This document shows positions 54,181 through 62,244 of a DNA stretch of 64,000 nucleotides, one piece after another. Made by a program: the position numbers and the translations under genes. Under the pieces are notes generated by a model that worked only from the letters and a program-made list of their open reading frames with translations, did not search any database and was not told the origin of the DNA. Every line of letters starts with the position of its first letter. The stretch's first letter is position 1. The stretch is from Roseovarius sp. 217 (GTDB lineage: Bacteria; Pseudomonadota; Alphaproteobacteria; Rhodobacterales; Rhodobacteraceae): contig NZ_CH902584.1 in NCBI RefSeq assembly GCF_000152845.1, forward strand, positions 964,327 to 1,028,326, in the 5' to 3' direction.

Positions 54181-56490
54181 ATGATGTCTCCTTGCATTTT
54201 CATCATAATGGCCGTGTTTCGGCCAGAGCCTGATTATCTGGAGGCACAGATCCGATCTATCGCGGATCAGACCCATGCATCCCGACGTCTGATTGCCGTG
54301 ATTGCCGATACCAGTTCAGATACGCTGGTGTCCGACCTCGCCACAGCGGCGGGCCTTCCCGTTAGCCTTGTTCCCAGCGACGTCACGCTGGATTCCGTCC
54401 GCGCCTTCGAGGCCGGATTGAGCGAGACGCTGCGCCTAATCGCCGCCGAAGGGCTGGACGACGACGCGGTTCTCATCGCCCTGTGTGATCAAGATGACAT
54501 CTGGCATCCGGATCGTCTGGAGAAAGGCGTGGCTGCCCTCGCAGCCAGCGGTGCCGACCTCGTGCATAGTGATGCGCGGCTGGTGGGGCCGGATGGCAAG
54601 ACCGTCTTGCAGCGCTCCATGTTCGCCACCGAGCGGCGCAAGCGCAATCCCGGTCTGCGCGGGCTGCTCTATCGCAACAACATCACCGGCATGACGACCC
54701 TCATGCGACCCCGGCTGGTGCGACTGGCCCTTCCCTTTCCCCCCCAGAGCGGGGTCCATTTCTATCACGACCTCTGGCTCGGACTGTTGGCGAGTGCGAC
54801 CGGCGGCGTCCACGTGATCGACGAGTGCCTCGTTGATTACCGGCAGCATGACAGCAATGTGATGGGCGCAATCGACCGCCGCCAAGGCGGAGGCCTGCGC
54901 GTCAAGCGCCCCGACGCGATGTGGCTGCGCAAAGAGGCCACGGCCTATGCGCTGGCCCGCTATCTCGGACAATCGACCTATAACCGGCTCACCGATGCCA
55001 TCGCCGATGGCCGACTCAGTCATGGCGAGGCCAAAGCCGCCCCGCTGCGTCCCTATCTGCGGCGGATGCGCGGGATGGGCACGCATCTGCGCGACGCGCT
55101 CGTCCTGACCCTACAGGGGCACACGGGTCTGGCGCGGATCGCGGCGGGCTTTGCCGTGGTCAGCACAGGACGCATGGTCTGGACCCTGCGCGAGGCCTTT
55201 GGGCCCAGCCTGAAAACCACGATCGACGGGTTCGACACCCGGCTTTACTCGCTCTCTCCCGGCATGACGCCCCGGCCACCCTCGTCCTCGCACCGGCAGG
55301 ACAGGCCCCCGGTCAAATACGAGAGCATTGTCGACCTGCGCAAAGAGCCGCGCTTTGTGCCCGAGTTCACAGCGCCCCATCCTGCGCTGAACATCCTTGT
55401 GCCGACGCTGAACCCAACCGAGATCTTTGCCGGAATCGCCACAGCGCTCGACATCGGTCTCGGGCTTGCGGCCCGCGGCTACCACGTCCGGTTCATCGCC
55501 ACCGACTTGCCCCTCTCGTCCCCCGGCACCTCCCGCAGCTTTGTGCTGGGCCGCTTGCCCAGAGCGCATGACTTGCAAGGCGCGGCGGACCGCATCAGCC
55601 TGCTCTGCGGCGTTCAGAGCAAGACCCTGTCGCTCAATGCCCAGGACGTGTTCATGGCCACCGCATGGTGGAGCGCGCATGTCGCAGAAAAGCTGATCCG
55701 CCGCCACGCCATGACCCATTCGCGGTTTCTCTATCTCATTCAGGATTACGAACCGCATTTCTACGCGTGGGGCCCCGAATTCGCCGATGCCATGGCAAGC
55801 TATGATTTTGCATTTGATCCAGTGTTCAACACCACCCTGCTGCGCGACTGGTTTGCGGGTCAGAACTTTGGCTTTGCCACCGATGATGCCCTCGCCTTTC
55901 ATCCCTCGATCGACATCGAGCGCTATAGCCGCGTGGCACGCGCCACGCCGGGTGGCGCACCGCGCCGTCTGGCGCTCTATGGGCGTCCGGACGTGCCGCG
56001 AAATATGTACGCCACCGCAATCGAGGCCTTGGCCCGCTTTGTCGCGCAAGAGCAGCTTGGCGCGGAGGATATCGAATTGGTGTCCATCGGCCAGCATCAT
56101 GGCGATGTCACCCTGCCCGGCGGTCTCGTCCTCAAGAGCCTCGGAAAACTTGCTTGGGAGGATTATCCCGACTACCTTGGCAGCGTTGATCTGGGTCTCT
56201 CCTTGATGTATTCGCCTCATCCCAGCCACCCCCCTCTCGAAATGGCCGCCGCCGGTGTGCGGGTCGTCACCAACACGTTCGGCCCCAAGGATCTGAGCCG
56301 CCTCAGCCCGGCAATCCTCTCGGTGCCAGCGACCGCACCCGATCTGGCGGGGGCGCTCAGCGCGTCTTGGCACGCCGCCCCGGTGAGCCAATCCGACCGC
56401 GAGATCAATCTGCTTGATCTGGGAAGCCACCCCGAAGATATGATCGACAGTCTGGCCAATCGGCTTGTCACGCGCGTGCCACGGATCTAA
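54181..56490 (+). CDS. Two-domain glycosyltransferase (GT2 plus WsaF-like rhamnosyltransferase)
   Basis: 769 residues. The first 270 residues form a GT2 domain with IIMAVFRPEPDYLEAQIRSI near the N-terminus and LIALCDQDDIWHPDRL near 99-114, the DQDDIW motif of rhamnosyl- and galactosyltransferases. The second half (about 400-769) has LNILVPTLNPTEIFAGIAT, LYLIQDYEPHFYAWG and the donor-binding NRP-like LSLMYSPHPSHPPLEMAAAG near 665-684, as in WsaF-type GT4 enzymes. It probably adds two sugars in a surface polysaccharide. Followed by a sulfotransferase-fold gene after 11 bp. Confidence 0.8.
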   Translation: MMSPCIFIIMAVFRPEPDYLEAQIRSIADQTHASRRLIAVIADTSSDTLVSDLATAAGLPVSLVPSDVTLDSVRAFEAGLSETLRLIAAEGLDDDAVLIALCDQDDIWHPDRLEKGVAALAASGADLVHSDARLVGPDGKTVLQRSMFATERRKRNPGLRGLLYRNNITGMTTLMRPRLVRLALPFPPQSGVHFYHDLWLGLLASATGGVHVIDECLVDYRQHDSNVMGAIDRRQGGGLRVKRPDAMWLRKEATAYALARYLGQSTYNRLTDAIADGRLSHGEAKAAPLRPYLRRMRGMGTHLRDALVLTLQGHTGLARIAAGFAVVSTGRMVWTLREAFGPSLKTTIDGFDTRLYSLSPGMTPRPPSSSHRQDRPPVKYESIVDLRKEPRFVPEFTAPHPALNILVPTLNPTEIFAGIATALDIGLGLAARGYHVRFIATDLPLSSPGTSRSFVLGRLPRAHDLQGAADRISLLCGVQSKTLSLNAQDVFMATAWWSAHVAEKLIRRHAMTHSRFLYLIQDYEPHFYAWGPEFADAMASYDFAFDPVFNTTLLRDWFAGQNFGFATDDALAFHPSIDIERYSRVARATPGGAPRRLALYGRPDVPRNMYATAIEALARFVAQEQLGAEDIELVSIGQHHGDVTLPGGLVLKSLGKLAWEDYPDYLGSVDLGLSLMYSPHPSHPPLEMAAAGVRVVTNTFGPKDLSRLSPAILSVPATAPDLAGALSASWHAAPVSQSDREINLLDLGSHPEDMIDSLANRLVTRVPRI

Positions 56491-56501
56491 AATACAGCCC
56501 C

Positions 56502-57341
56502 ATGACACAAAAGATCATCCTGCATATCGGCTCGCCAAAATGTGGCTCGACCTATCTTCAGCGCGTCATGCTCCAGAATACAGACTGCCTGTCGCAGCAC
56601 GGCATCTGCTATCCAGCACCGACCGGATCACATCCCGGCAATGCCGGCAAACTGGCCGAGATCACAGAAGATCAGGTCACAGCCATGTTCGCGGATGGCG
56701 CGGAAACCGTTGTTCTCAGCCATGAGGATCTCTACTCGCTCTCGAAACGCGGCATCGCACTTGCAGAGATCACCGCCAAGGCTGGAATCGCCGTACAGAT
56801 TCTCGCTTTCTTGCGTCCCTTCAGCGATTTCGTTTTCGGCGATTACTCGCAGTTCATGAAGCAGCATTTCGATACCTTTCTGGCCGAGCGCAGACCCTAT
56901 GGCGGGCGCGATTTCCCGACCTTTGCCAAACGCCGGATCGACACGATGAAACCGGCGGCCTATTTGGCCAACTGGGGCAAGCTGTTTCCGGACCTGCCGA
57001 TCATTCTCGACAGCCACCGCAACATTCAGCAGGTTCTAGACGACGTGCTCGGACATCCCACGGGGATGAACTGGGACGTGCCGATCCACGACACCAATCC
57101 GTCACTGCGCATGCAGGATTGTGACATCATCGCCGCCGCGATGCTGGACCCGGAATGCGCCGACGAGGATATCCGACAGATGTTCCTCACAGCGTATCAT
57201 CACACCCAGAACCCGGACATGGGTCGCAACCCGCAGCGCATTGCGTGGCTCGAAGAGCAATTCAAACCCCAGAATGACGCTCTATTGGCGCAGTTCGGCT
57301 TTGATAACCGGGTCATTATCCCAGAGGATACCGAGGTTTGA
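56502..57341 (+). CDS. Sulfotransferase-fold protein (first of three)
   Basis: 279 residues. HIGSPKCGSTYLQRVM near 8-23 is a 5'-phosphosulfate-loop motif of PAPS sulfotransferases; QILAFLRPFSDFVFGDYSQF near 98-117 matches the 3'-phosphate region. The rest is poorly conserved. It follows the glycosyltransferase by 11 bp and may sulfate the polysaccharide made here. Substrate unknown. Confidence 0.72.
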   Translation: MTQKIILHIGSPKCGSTYLQRVMLQNTDCLSQHGICYPAPTGSHPGNAGKLAEITEDQVTAMFADGAETVVLSHEDLYSLSKRGIALAEITAKAGIAVQILAFLRPFSDFVFGDYSQFMKQHFDTFLAERRPYGGRDFPTFAKRRIDTMKPAAYLANWGKLFPDLPIILDSHRNIQQVLDDVLGHPTGMNWDVPIHDTNPSLRMQDCDIIAAAMLDPECADEDIRQMFLTAYHHTQNPDMGRNPQRIAWLEEQFKPQNDALLAQFGFDNRVIIPEDTEV

Positions 57342-57404
57342 TTCCCGGCATCGGCACGGCGGGGCGTTCGACGCTGGCCCTCCGCATCGCCTGAACGTCC
57401 TCCC

Positions 57405-58079
57405 TCAGGCAGATTTCGCCGTGTCGATTTTCATCAGGGCATGATGATGCGCAATCGCTTCATCGACATCGGAGTAAAAGCTGAACTGCCCATTCTCGAG
57501 CACGGCGGCATGGCTACAGAGGCGTTTGACCTGCCCAACCCCATGCGTCACCATGATGGCACCGCTGCTCTGAACCCGCTCGGCAAACAACTCTTCTGAC
57601 TTTTCGCGGAATGCGGCATCGCCGACCGCAGTCACCTCGTCCACGAGGTAGGTGTCAAAATGAATGCCCATGGACACGCCAAACGCCAGCCGCGATTTCA
57701 TGCCCGAAGAATAGGTGCGCACCGGCAGGTTGAAGTGTGGACCCAGCTCAGCAAAATCCGCGACGAAATCCGCAAGCTCCTCGGTATCGACACCGTAAAC
57801 CCGCGCAATGAATCGCACATTCTGCAGCCCGGTCATCTCGGGGTGAAAACTCCCGGCAAAGCCGACCGGCCAGGAAATCGTCCCGGTGCTGATCACCTCC
57901 CCACTGTCGGGGTCCATCGAGCCAGAGATCATCTTGAGCAAACTCGATTTTCCAGCGCCATTTCGGCCAAGAATGGCAACTGCTGTGCGGTCTGGAAACA
58001 CAGCCGAGATGTCATCCGCAACCACCTTGTGCTGCCCGTTGAGCACAAAGGTCTTGCACAGGTTGCGTATCTCGATCAT
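57405..58079 (-). CDS. kpsT: Capsule polysaccharide ABC exporter ATPase (KpsT-like)
   Basis: 224 residues from the ATG at 58079. Walker A LGRNGAGKSSLL near 40-51, signature RTYSSGMKSRLAFG near 133-146, and Walker B FDTYLVDEVTAVGD near 152-165. These are typical of the KpsT/Wzt group that powers export of group 2 capsule. Partner permease is the kpsM-like gene at 59419-60219. The 14 bp between kpsE and kpsT make them one minus-strand unit. Confidence 0.9.
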   Translation of the reverse strand: MIEIRNLCKTFVLNGQHKVVADDISAVFPDRTAVAILGRNGAGKSSLLKMISGSMDPDSGEVISTGTISWPVGFAGSFHPEMTGLQNVRFIARVYGVDTEELADFVADFAELGPHFNLPVRTYSSGMKSRLAFGVSMGIHFDTYLVDEVTAVGDAAFREKSEELFAERVQSSGAIMVTHGVGQVKRLCSHAAVLENGQFSFYSDVDEAIAHHHALMKIDTAKSA

Positions 58080-58092
58080 TGGCCCGGCCCGC

Positions 58093-59331
58093 TCAGCGCC
58101 TGTCACGCAAGGAATAATAGACCATCACCATAATCGACCAGCACATCAGCAGAAATCCCGAGATCATGCCCAATAGCATCAGACGTCGCGGATATTCCGC
58201 CGTTTCGGCCAAAGTGGGTGAAATATGGGTGGCCAAGTACCGCGATTGCCGTTGCGCCTCGGCCAAGGCCACATCACGCGCCGCCAGAGCAGACAGATAG
58301 CTTTTCTCGGCAAACTGCCGTTCAAGTTCCAGCGCCTGATACTCTTCCAGCAATTCCGCATATTGCGTCACACCCGAGACCCCGCTCACGCCCCCGAAAC
58401 TCGACCGTTCTTCGTCAATCAATTTCTGAATGGCCGCAATCTTGCGATTGGTCTGGGTCACGCGCGGGTCGCTCTCGGCAGACCCGTCGAGCAAAAGTTC
58501 CAATTCGATCTGGGCTTCTGCCATCTGCGCGTTGAGCGAATTCAACAGCCCCATCTGGCCTTGAATATCCGCCACCGGATCAACAATCTGGGTCCGGTTG
58601 CGAAAGCTGGTAAGCGACTGGTTGGACACCAAAAGCCTATCTTCGGCACGCGCCAACTCTTCTTCGGCATAACGCATTGCATCCGCCCGCGCGATCGCAG
58701 ACAGTTGGTTGATCATATCGCTGCTCTCGCGAAAGACCACTTCGGCGATGGACCGCGCATCCTGCGGATCAAAGGCCAGAACCCGAATTTCAACCAGACC
58801 GCTGCTGCGATCGTAAAAAATCTTGACCATGCGCTGCCAATAGCTCGACAGAGCCTCAATCCGCGTATCGTCCCCAAGGGTAAACACCGGATCGCCGGGC
58901 CGCTGATAGATCCGCGAGAGATCAAGCTGCTCGTTGACCGCGCGCACGATCTGCGGGCTCTGGATGAACTCATACAGAATATCCGTGTCCGAAGAGCTGG
59001 ACCCCGACAACTCGGTGATCCCGCCCAGCAACTCGATGGCTGATCCGATCTCTTCGGTGCGCACCGAGAACCCGACATGGCTGGCGTATTGGTCGCGGGC
59101 GATCCCGTAGAGATACCAGATCGACAGGATCACCGGTAAAACCACCAAGGCCACAAAGCTAAGCCCAATGATCACATGGCGCGTCTTGACACGCGCGGGC
59201 TTTGCAGTGGGGCGCACAGGAGTTCTATTCGCCGGAGCCTGAACCACGTTCGGACCCGTCTTCGTTTCAGGCGCAGCCCCCTTGCCCGGGGTTGCAGCCA
59301 GTTTTTCCGCAGGAGAGTTGGTCTGAGTCAA
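58093..59331 (-). CDS. kpsE: Capsule polysaccharide export inner-membrane protein (KpsE-like, PCP family)
   Basis: 412 residues. A Pro/Lys-rich cytoplasmic N-terminus (1-45), a first helix VIIGLSFVALVVLPVILSIWYL near 49-70, a large periplasmic part with coiled-coil segments (about 210-370; LARAEDRLLVSNQSLTSF, LELERQFAEKSYLSALAARDV), and a second helix LMLLGMISGFLLMCWSIMVMVY near the end. It matches KpsE/RkpR polysaccharide co-polymerase proteins that link the ABC exporter with the outer-membrane channel. KpsD (the channel) is not in the window. Confidence 0.86.
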   Translation of the reverse strand: MTQTNSPAEKLAATPGKGAAPETKTGPNVVQAPANRTPVRPTAKPARVKTRHVIIGLSFVALVVLPVILSIWYLYGIARDQYASHVGFSVRTEEIGSAIELLGGITELSGSSSSDTDILYEFIQSPQIVRAVNEQLDLSRIYQRPGDPVFTLGDDTRIEALSSYWQRMVKIFYDRSSGLVEIRVLAFDPQDARSIAEVVFRESSDMINQLSAIARADAMRYAEEELARAEDRLLVSNQSLTSFRNRTQIVDPVADIQGQMGLLNSLNAQMAEAQIELELLLDGSAESDPRVTQTNRKIAAIQKLIDEERSSFGGVSGVSGVTQYAELLEEYQALELERQFAEKSYLSALAARDVALAEAQRQSRYLATHISPTLAETAEYPRRLMLLGMISGFLLMCWSIMVMVYYSLRDRR

Positions 59332-59418
59332 ATCTAGCTCTTCACTATGCTACCGCCCGACAGATGCGCCGGTTGGGGATTTTCTATCAAAGGACACGGT
59401 GATACACCATCCATCAAG

Positions 59419-60219
59419 ATGACAAATATAGCCCTCCCTCCGGCCTTACCGCGCAAGCGCACAGGCACTCTTCAGACCGTCATGGCGCTGATCCTGCGCG
59501 AGATGTCCTCGACCTATGGTCGTTCGGCCTTGGGCTATCTTTGGGCCATTCTAGAGCCGGTCGCAGGCATCATGCTGATGACCTTCCTTTTCTCATTGGC
59601 CTTCAGAAGCCCGAGTCTTGGAACCAATTTCCCCTTGTTCTTCGCCTCGGGCGTCCTGCCCTTCATGGCGTATATGGACATCAGCGGCAAAATGTCACTG
59701 GCGTTGCGGTTCTCAAAGCAACTGCTGTTCTATCCCGGCGTCACCTATATCGACGCGCTCATTGCACGGTTCATCCTGAATGCGCTCACGCATGTCTTGA
59801 TTGCCGTCATGCTGTTTCCCCTCATCCTGTTTCTCTATGACGTGAATGTGATCATCGACATGAAGGCGTTGGCGATGGGCTATCTTCTGGCATTTGCGCT
59901 GGGCATAGGCGTCGGCACTCTGAATTGCTTCCTGCTCTCCGTTTTCCCGATATGGGAGCGCGCATGGGCGATCTTGAACCGTCCCTTGCTGCTGATCTCG
60001 GGCGTCATTTTCCTCTATGATACGGTGCCCATGCCCTATCGGGACTGGCTGTGGTGGAATCCCTTGGTGCATCCCATCGGTTTGGTGCGCAAAGGCATCT
60101 ACAGCACCTATGACGCTGAATATGTGTCTTCGGTCTATGTTCTGACGGTTTCCGGGATCACGCTGATGCTCGGCTTGCTGCTCTTGCGGCGCTATCACCG
60201 CGACATCATCAATTTCTGA
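59419..60219 (+). CDS. kpsM: Capsule polysaccharide ABC exporter permease (KpsM-like)
   Basis: 266 residues from the ATG at 59419. Six helices in the ABC-2 arrangement; MALILREMSSTYGRSALGYLWAILEP near 22-47 is typical of KpsM/RkpT, and PVHPI-like NPLVHPIGLVRKGIYSTYD near the C-terminus. It forms the inner-membrane pore with KpsT. Divergent from kpsE, with which it would assemble. Its 3' end overlaps the convergent gene by 11 bp. Confidence 0.9.
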   Translation: MTNIALPPALPRKRTGTLQTVMALILREMSSTYGRSALGYLWAILEPVAGIMLMTFLFSLAFRSPSLGTNFPLFFASGVLPFMAYMDISGKMSLALRFSKQLLFYPGVTYIDALIARFILNALTHVLIAVMLFPLILFLYDVNVIIDMKALAMGYLLAFALGIGVGTLNCFLLSVFPIWERAWAILNRPLLLISGVIFLYDTVPMPYRDWLWWNPLVHPIGLVRKGIYSTYDAEYVSSVYVLTVSGITLMLGLLLLRRYHRDIINF

Positions 60220-61261
60220 CGCGCGGTCGCGACACGGTCCGCTTCAGTGCGCCTAGTCCCCGTCGCAGCCGGCTGCGAGAATGCAGCGCGGTTTGTCCCT
60301 GCACATGATACGCCGCGAGAATGACCGCCGCCTCTGCGCCCAGCGGGGTCTCGCTGGCCTCATCATAGTCGGGCGTCATGTCAAAGGCGGCGTCGCCGTT
60401 CAGAAAATTCCGCGCCAGCGCAGCATTCGACATCTCGCATTGCTCCAACAGGCGTTGCCGACGCAGAAACGTCATCAGAAACCGCCGTGACGGCACACGC
60501 ACCACCGCCGGCGCCTTGGCAAAAAAGCGGTCCACCTCTTGTCCCACCAACAGCGGTGCAACCCCCTGATCCAGCATGGCCCGCTTGAGATAGCGCGCGG
60601 GTTCGATCAACCCGGTCGGGGGGCTGACATTATGCGACCGAGGGGACACCGCATCATCGGGCAACATATCCGATATGCCCAGCGCCTCCAGAAATCGGCG
60701 CACTGCATAGTCCGGGGCTTGCTCTGGTCTCAGGGGCACGGCGAGGATATTCTCGCGCGCAACGCTACGGACCCAGTTCATCAGCATCGCATTGTAGTTC
60801 AGCACCTGCTTTTCGACCCGCATCTCCATCAGCGCGGTAATGCCGCGACGCCAGTCAGCCCCACTTTTGACATGCTGCTTGTAGTCGGATTCGATCCACA
60901 GATCCTGTCGCCGGAAATAACAGATCACGCCGACGTCGAATCCAGCCTGTCGCATGCGCTCGACCACCTCAAGAGCAATCGAGCCGCGCGCGACACCGAA
61001 CAGATACTCCGAACTCAGGATCACATCGCCATCGCGCCGCAGAAAGAAATCGAGCAGTGATTTCACGCGGGCCGTGTCCCCCTCGAGCATCGCATTGGCG
61101 AGATGCAAGGCATTGCCCTGCTCGGGAACACGCTCTCCGGGGGCGAACTCATAGTGAATTCCGCGCGCCGCCAGTTCGTTGGCATGGTCTGCCAGATAGG
61201 CCTGAATTGACGTCGTCGCACATTTCGGCATGCCGACATGCAGGAAAAGGCGCTTCTTCAT
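60209..61261 (-). CDS. Sulfotransferase-fold protein (second of three)
   Basis: 350 residues from the ATG at 61261. LHVGMPKCATTSIQAYL near 7-23 is the PAPS-loop motif; GFDVGVICYFRRQDLWIESDY near 112-132 fits the 3'-phosphate contact. The C-terminal part (RKTRSR-like, Arg-rich) may touch an acidic polymer. It lies opposite kpsM. Activity and substrate unknown. Confidence 0.72.
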   Translation of the reverse strand: MKKRLFLHVGMPKCATTSIQAYLADHANELAARGIHYEFAPGERVPEQGNALHLANAMLEGDTARVKSLLDFFLRRDGDVILSSEYLFGVARGSIALEVVERMRQAGFDVGVICYFRRQDLWIESDYKQHVKSGADWRRGITALMEMRVEKQVLNYNAMLMNWVRSVARENILAVPLRPEQAPDYAVRRFLEALGISDMLPDDAVSPRSHNVSPPTGLIEPARYLKRAMLDQGVAPLLVGQEVDRFFAKAPAVVRVPSRRFLMTFLRRQRLLEQCEMSNAALARNFLNGDAAFDMTPDYDEASETPLGAEAAVILAAYHVQGQTALHSRSRLRRGLGALKRTVSRPRVRN

Positions 61262-61314
61262 ACTGATCAACTGCCTCACCAACCGGTCGGCAGCACCCTA
61301 GTGTTCCCCAAGAA

Positions 61315-62244
61315 ATGACACAAGCCGCAAATACGCAAACCCCACGTTGCCAAGCATCCCTCGGGGCTTTAAGCCAAGGCTCAGAGAGAATGAAGGCATC
61401 GCAGGATCACATGGGCTGGCGCGGATATATTCACGATGACAGCAGGGCCGTGTTCTTCTGGTCGCAAAAGGCGGCCTGCACCACCCTGTTCAACTTTCTC
61501 GCCGACAACATGCCCTCGCGCCCTGCCAAAAAGCAGTATTTTCACACCAATAGCGCGCCCTTTCGCGGCTGCGCCGAGGCGCTTTTGACGCGCAACTTTC
61601 GCTCGGTGATCCTGGTCCGGCATCCGGCGACCCGCATCATCAGCGCGTATTTCAACAAGTTCTGCCTCTATCGCGGCCGACAATTGCTCAGCCGCGCGGA
61701 TCTGGAACCCTTTGCACAGGATCTCCACGATCTCTATTGCGCGCGCACCGGTGCCGATGCCAACGACAACAGCATGTCCTTCGAGGCCTTTCTGGACACG
61801 ATCGCGCATCTGCACGCCAGCCGTCCACGCCCCGAAAACCTGATCAACGGGCATTGGGAAACGCAGGTGCCCGCCTTTTACAGAGAAGAGGGCATCCATT
61901 ACGATTTCGTCGTCCATGTCGAGCGGCTGGATGTCGAACTCTCTCGGGTCGCCCGCAAGCTGCGGATGACCTATACACCGCGCGTGCTGAACCGCACCCG
62001 CCTGCCTGAAACCCCGCTCAGCGGGTATCTTGGCAATCTGTCGGCGCGCGATCTGGTGGATATGAGTTTCAACTATGACAATTTCATCACCCCAGACACA
62101 CTCTCGACCATCCATCGCATCTACGACATTGATTTCAGAACCCTCGGCTATCCGGTCGATCCGCGCGACGGGTTTCATGGCACCGGATGGGCTGGCGCGT
62201 TGAACCGGACCTTTCCCGCTTTGGGGCGCCTCACAGGAAGATGA
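61315..62244 (+). CDS. Sulfotransferase family 2 protein (third of three)
   Basis: 309 residues from the ATG at 61315; an ATG at 61390 with AGAGAG upstream would give 284 residues and a start close to the fold. FFWSQKAACTTLFNFLADN near 44-62 holds the 5'-PSB motif and SVILVRHPATRIISAYFNKFC near 95-115 is the 3'-PB motif, as in carbohydrate sulfotransferases (family 2, HNK-1ST/chondroitin type). A polysaccharide acceptor fits the neighbouring capsule genes. Its 3' end overlaps the RTX gene by 14 bp. Confidence 0.82.
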   Translation: MTQAANTQTPRCQASLGALSQGSERMKASQDHMGWRGYIHDDSRAVFFWSQKAACTTLFNFLADNMPSRPAKKQYFHTNSAPFRGCAEALLTRNFRSVILVRHPATRIISAYFNKFCLYRGRQLLSRADLEPFAQDLHDLYCARTGADANDNSMSFEAFLDTIAHLHASRPRPENLINGHWETQVPAFYREEGIHYDFVVHVERLDVELSRVARKLRMTYTPRVLNRTRLPETPLSGYLGNLSARDLVDMSFNYDNFITPDTLSTIHRIYDIDFRTLGYPVDPRDGFHGTGWAGALNRTFPALGRLTGR

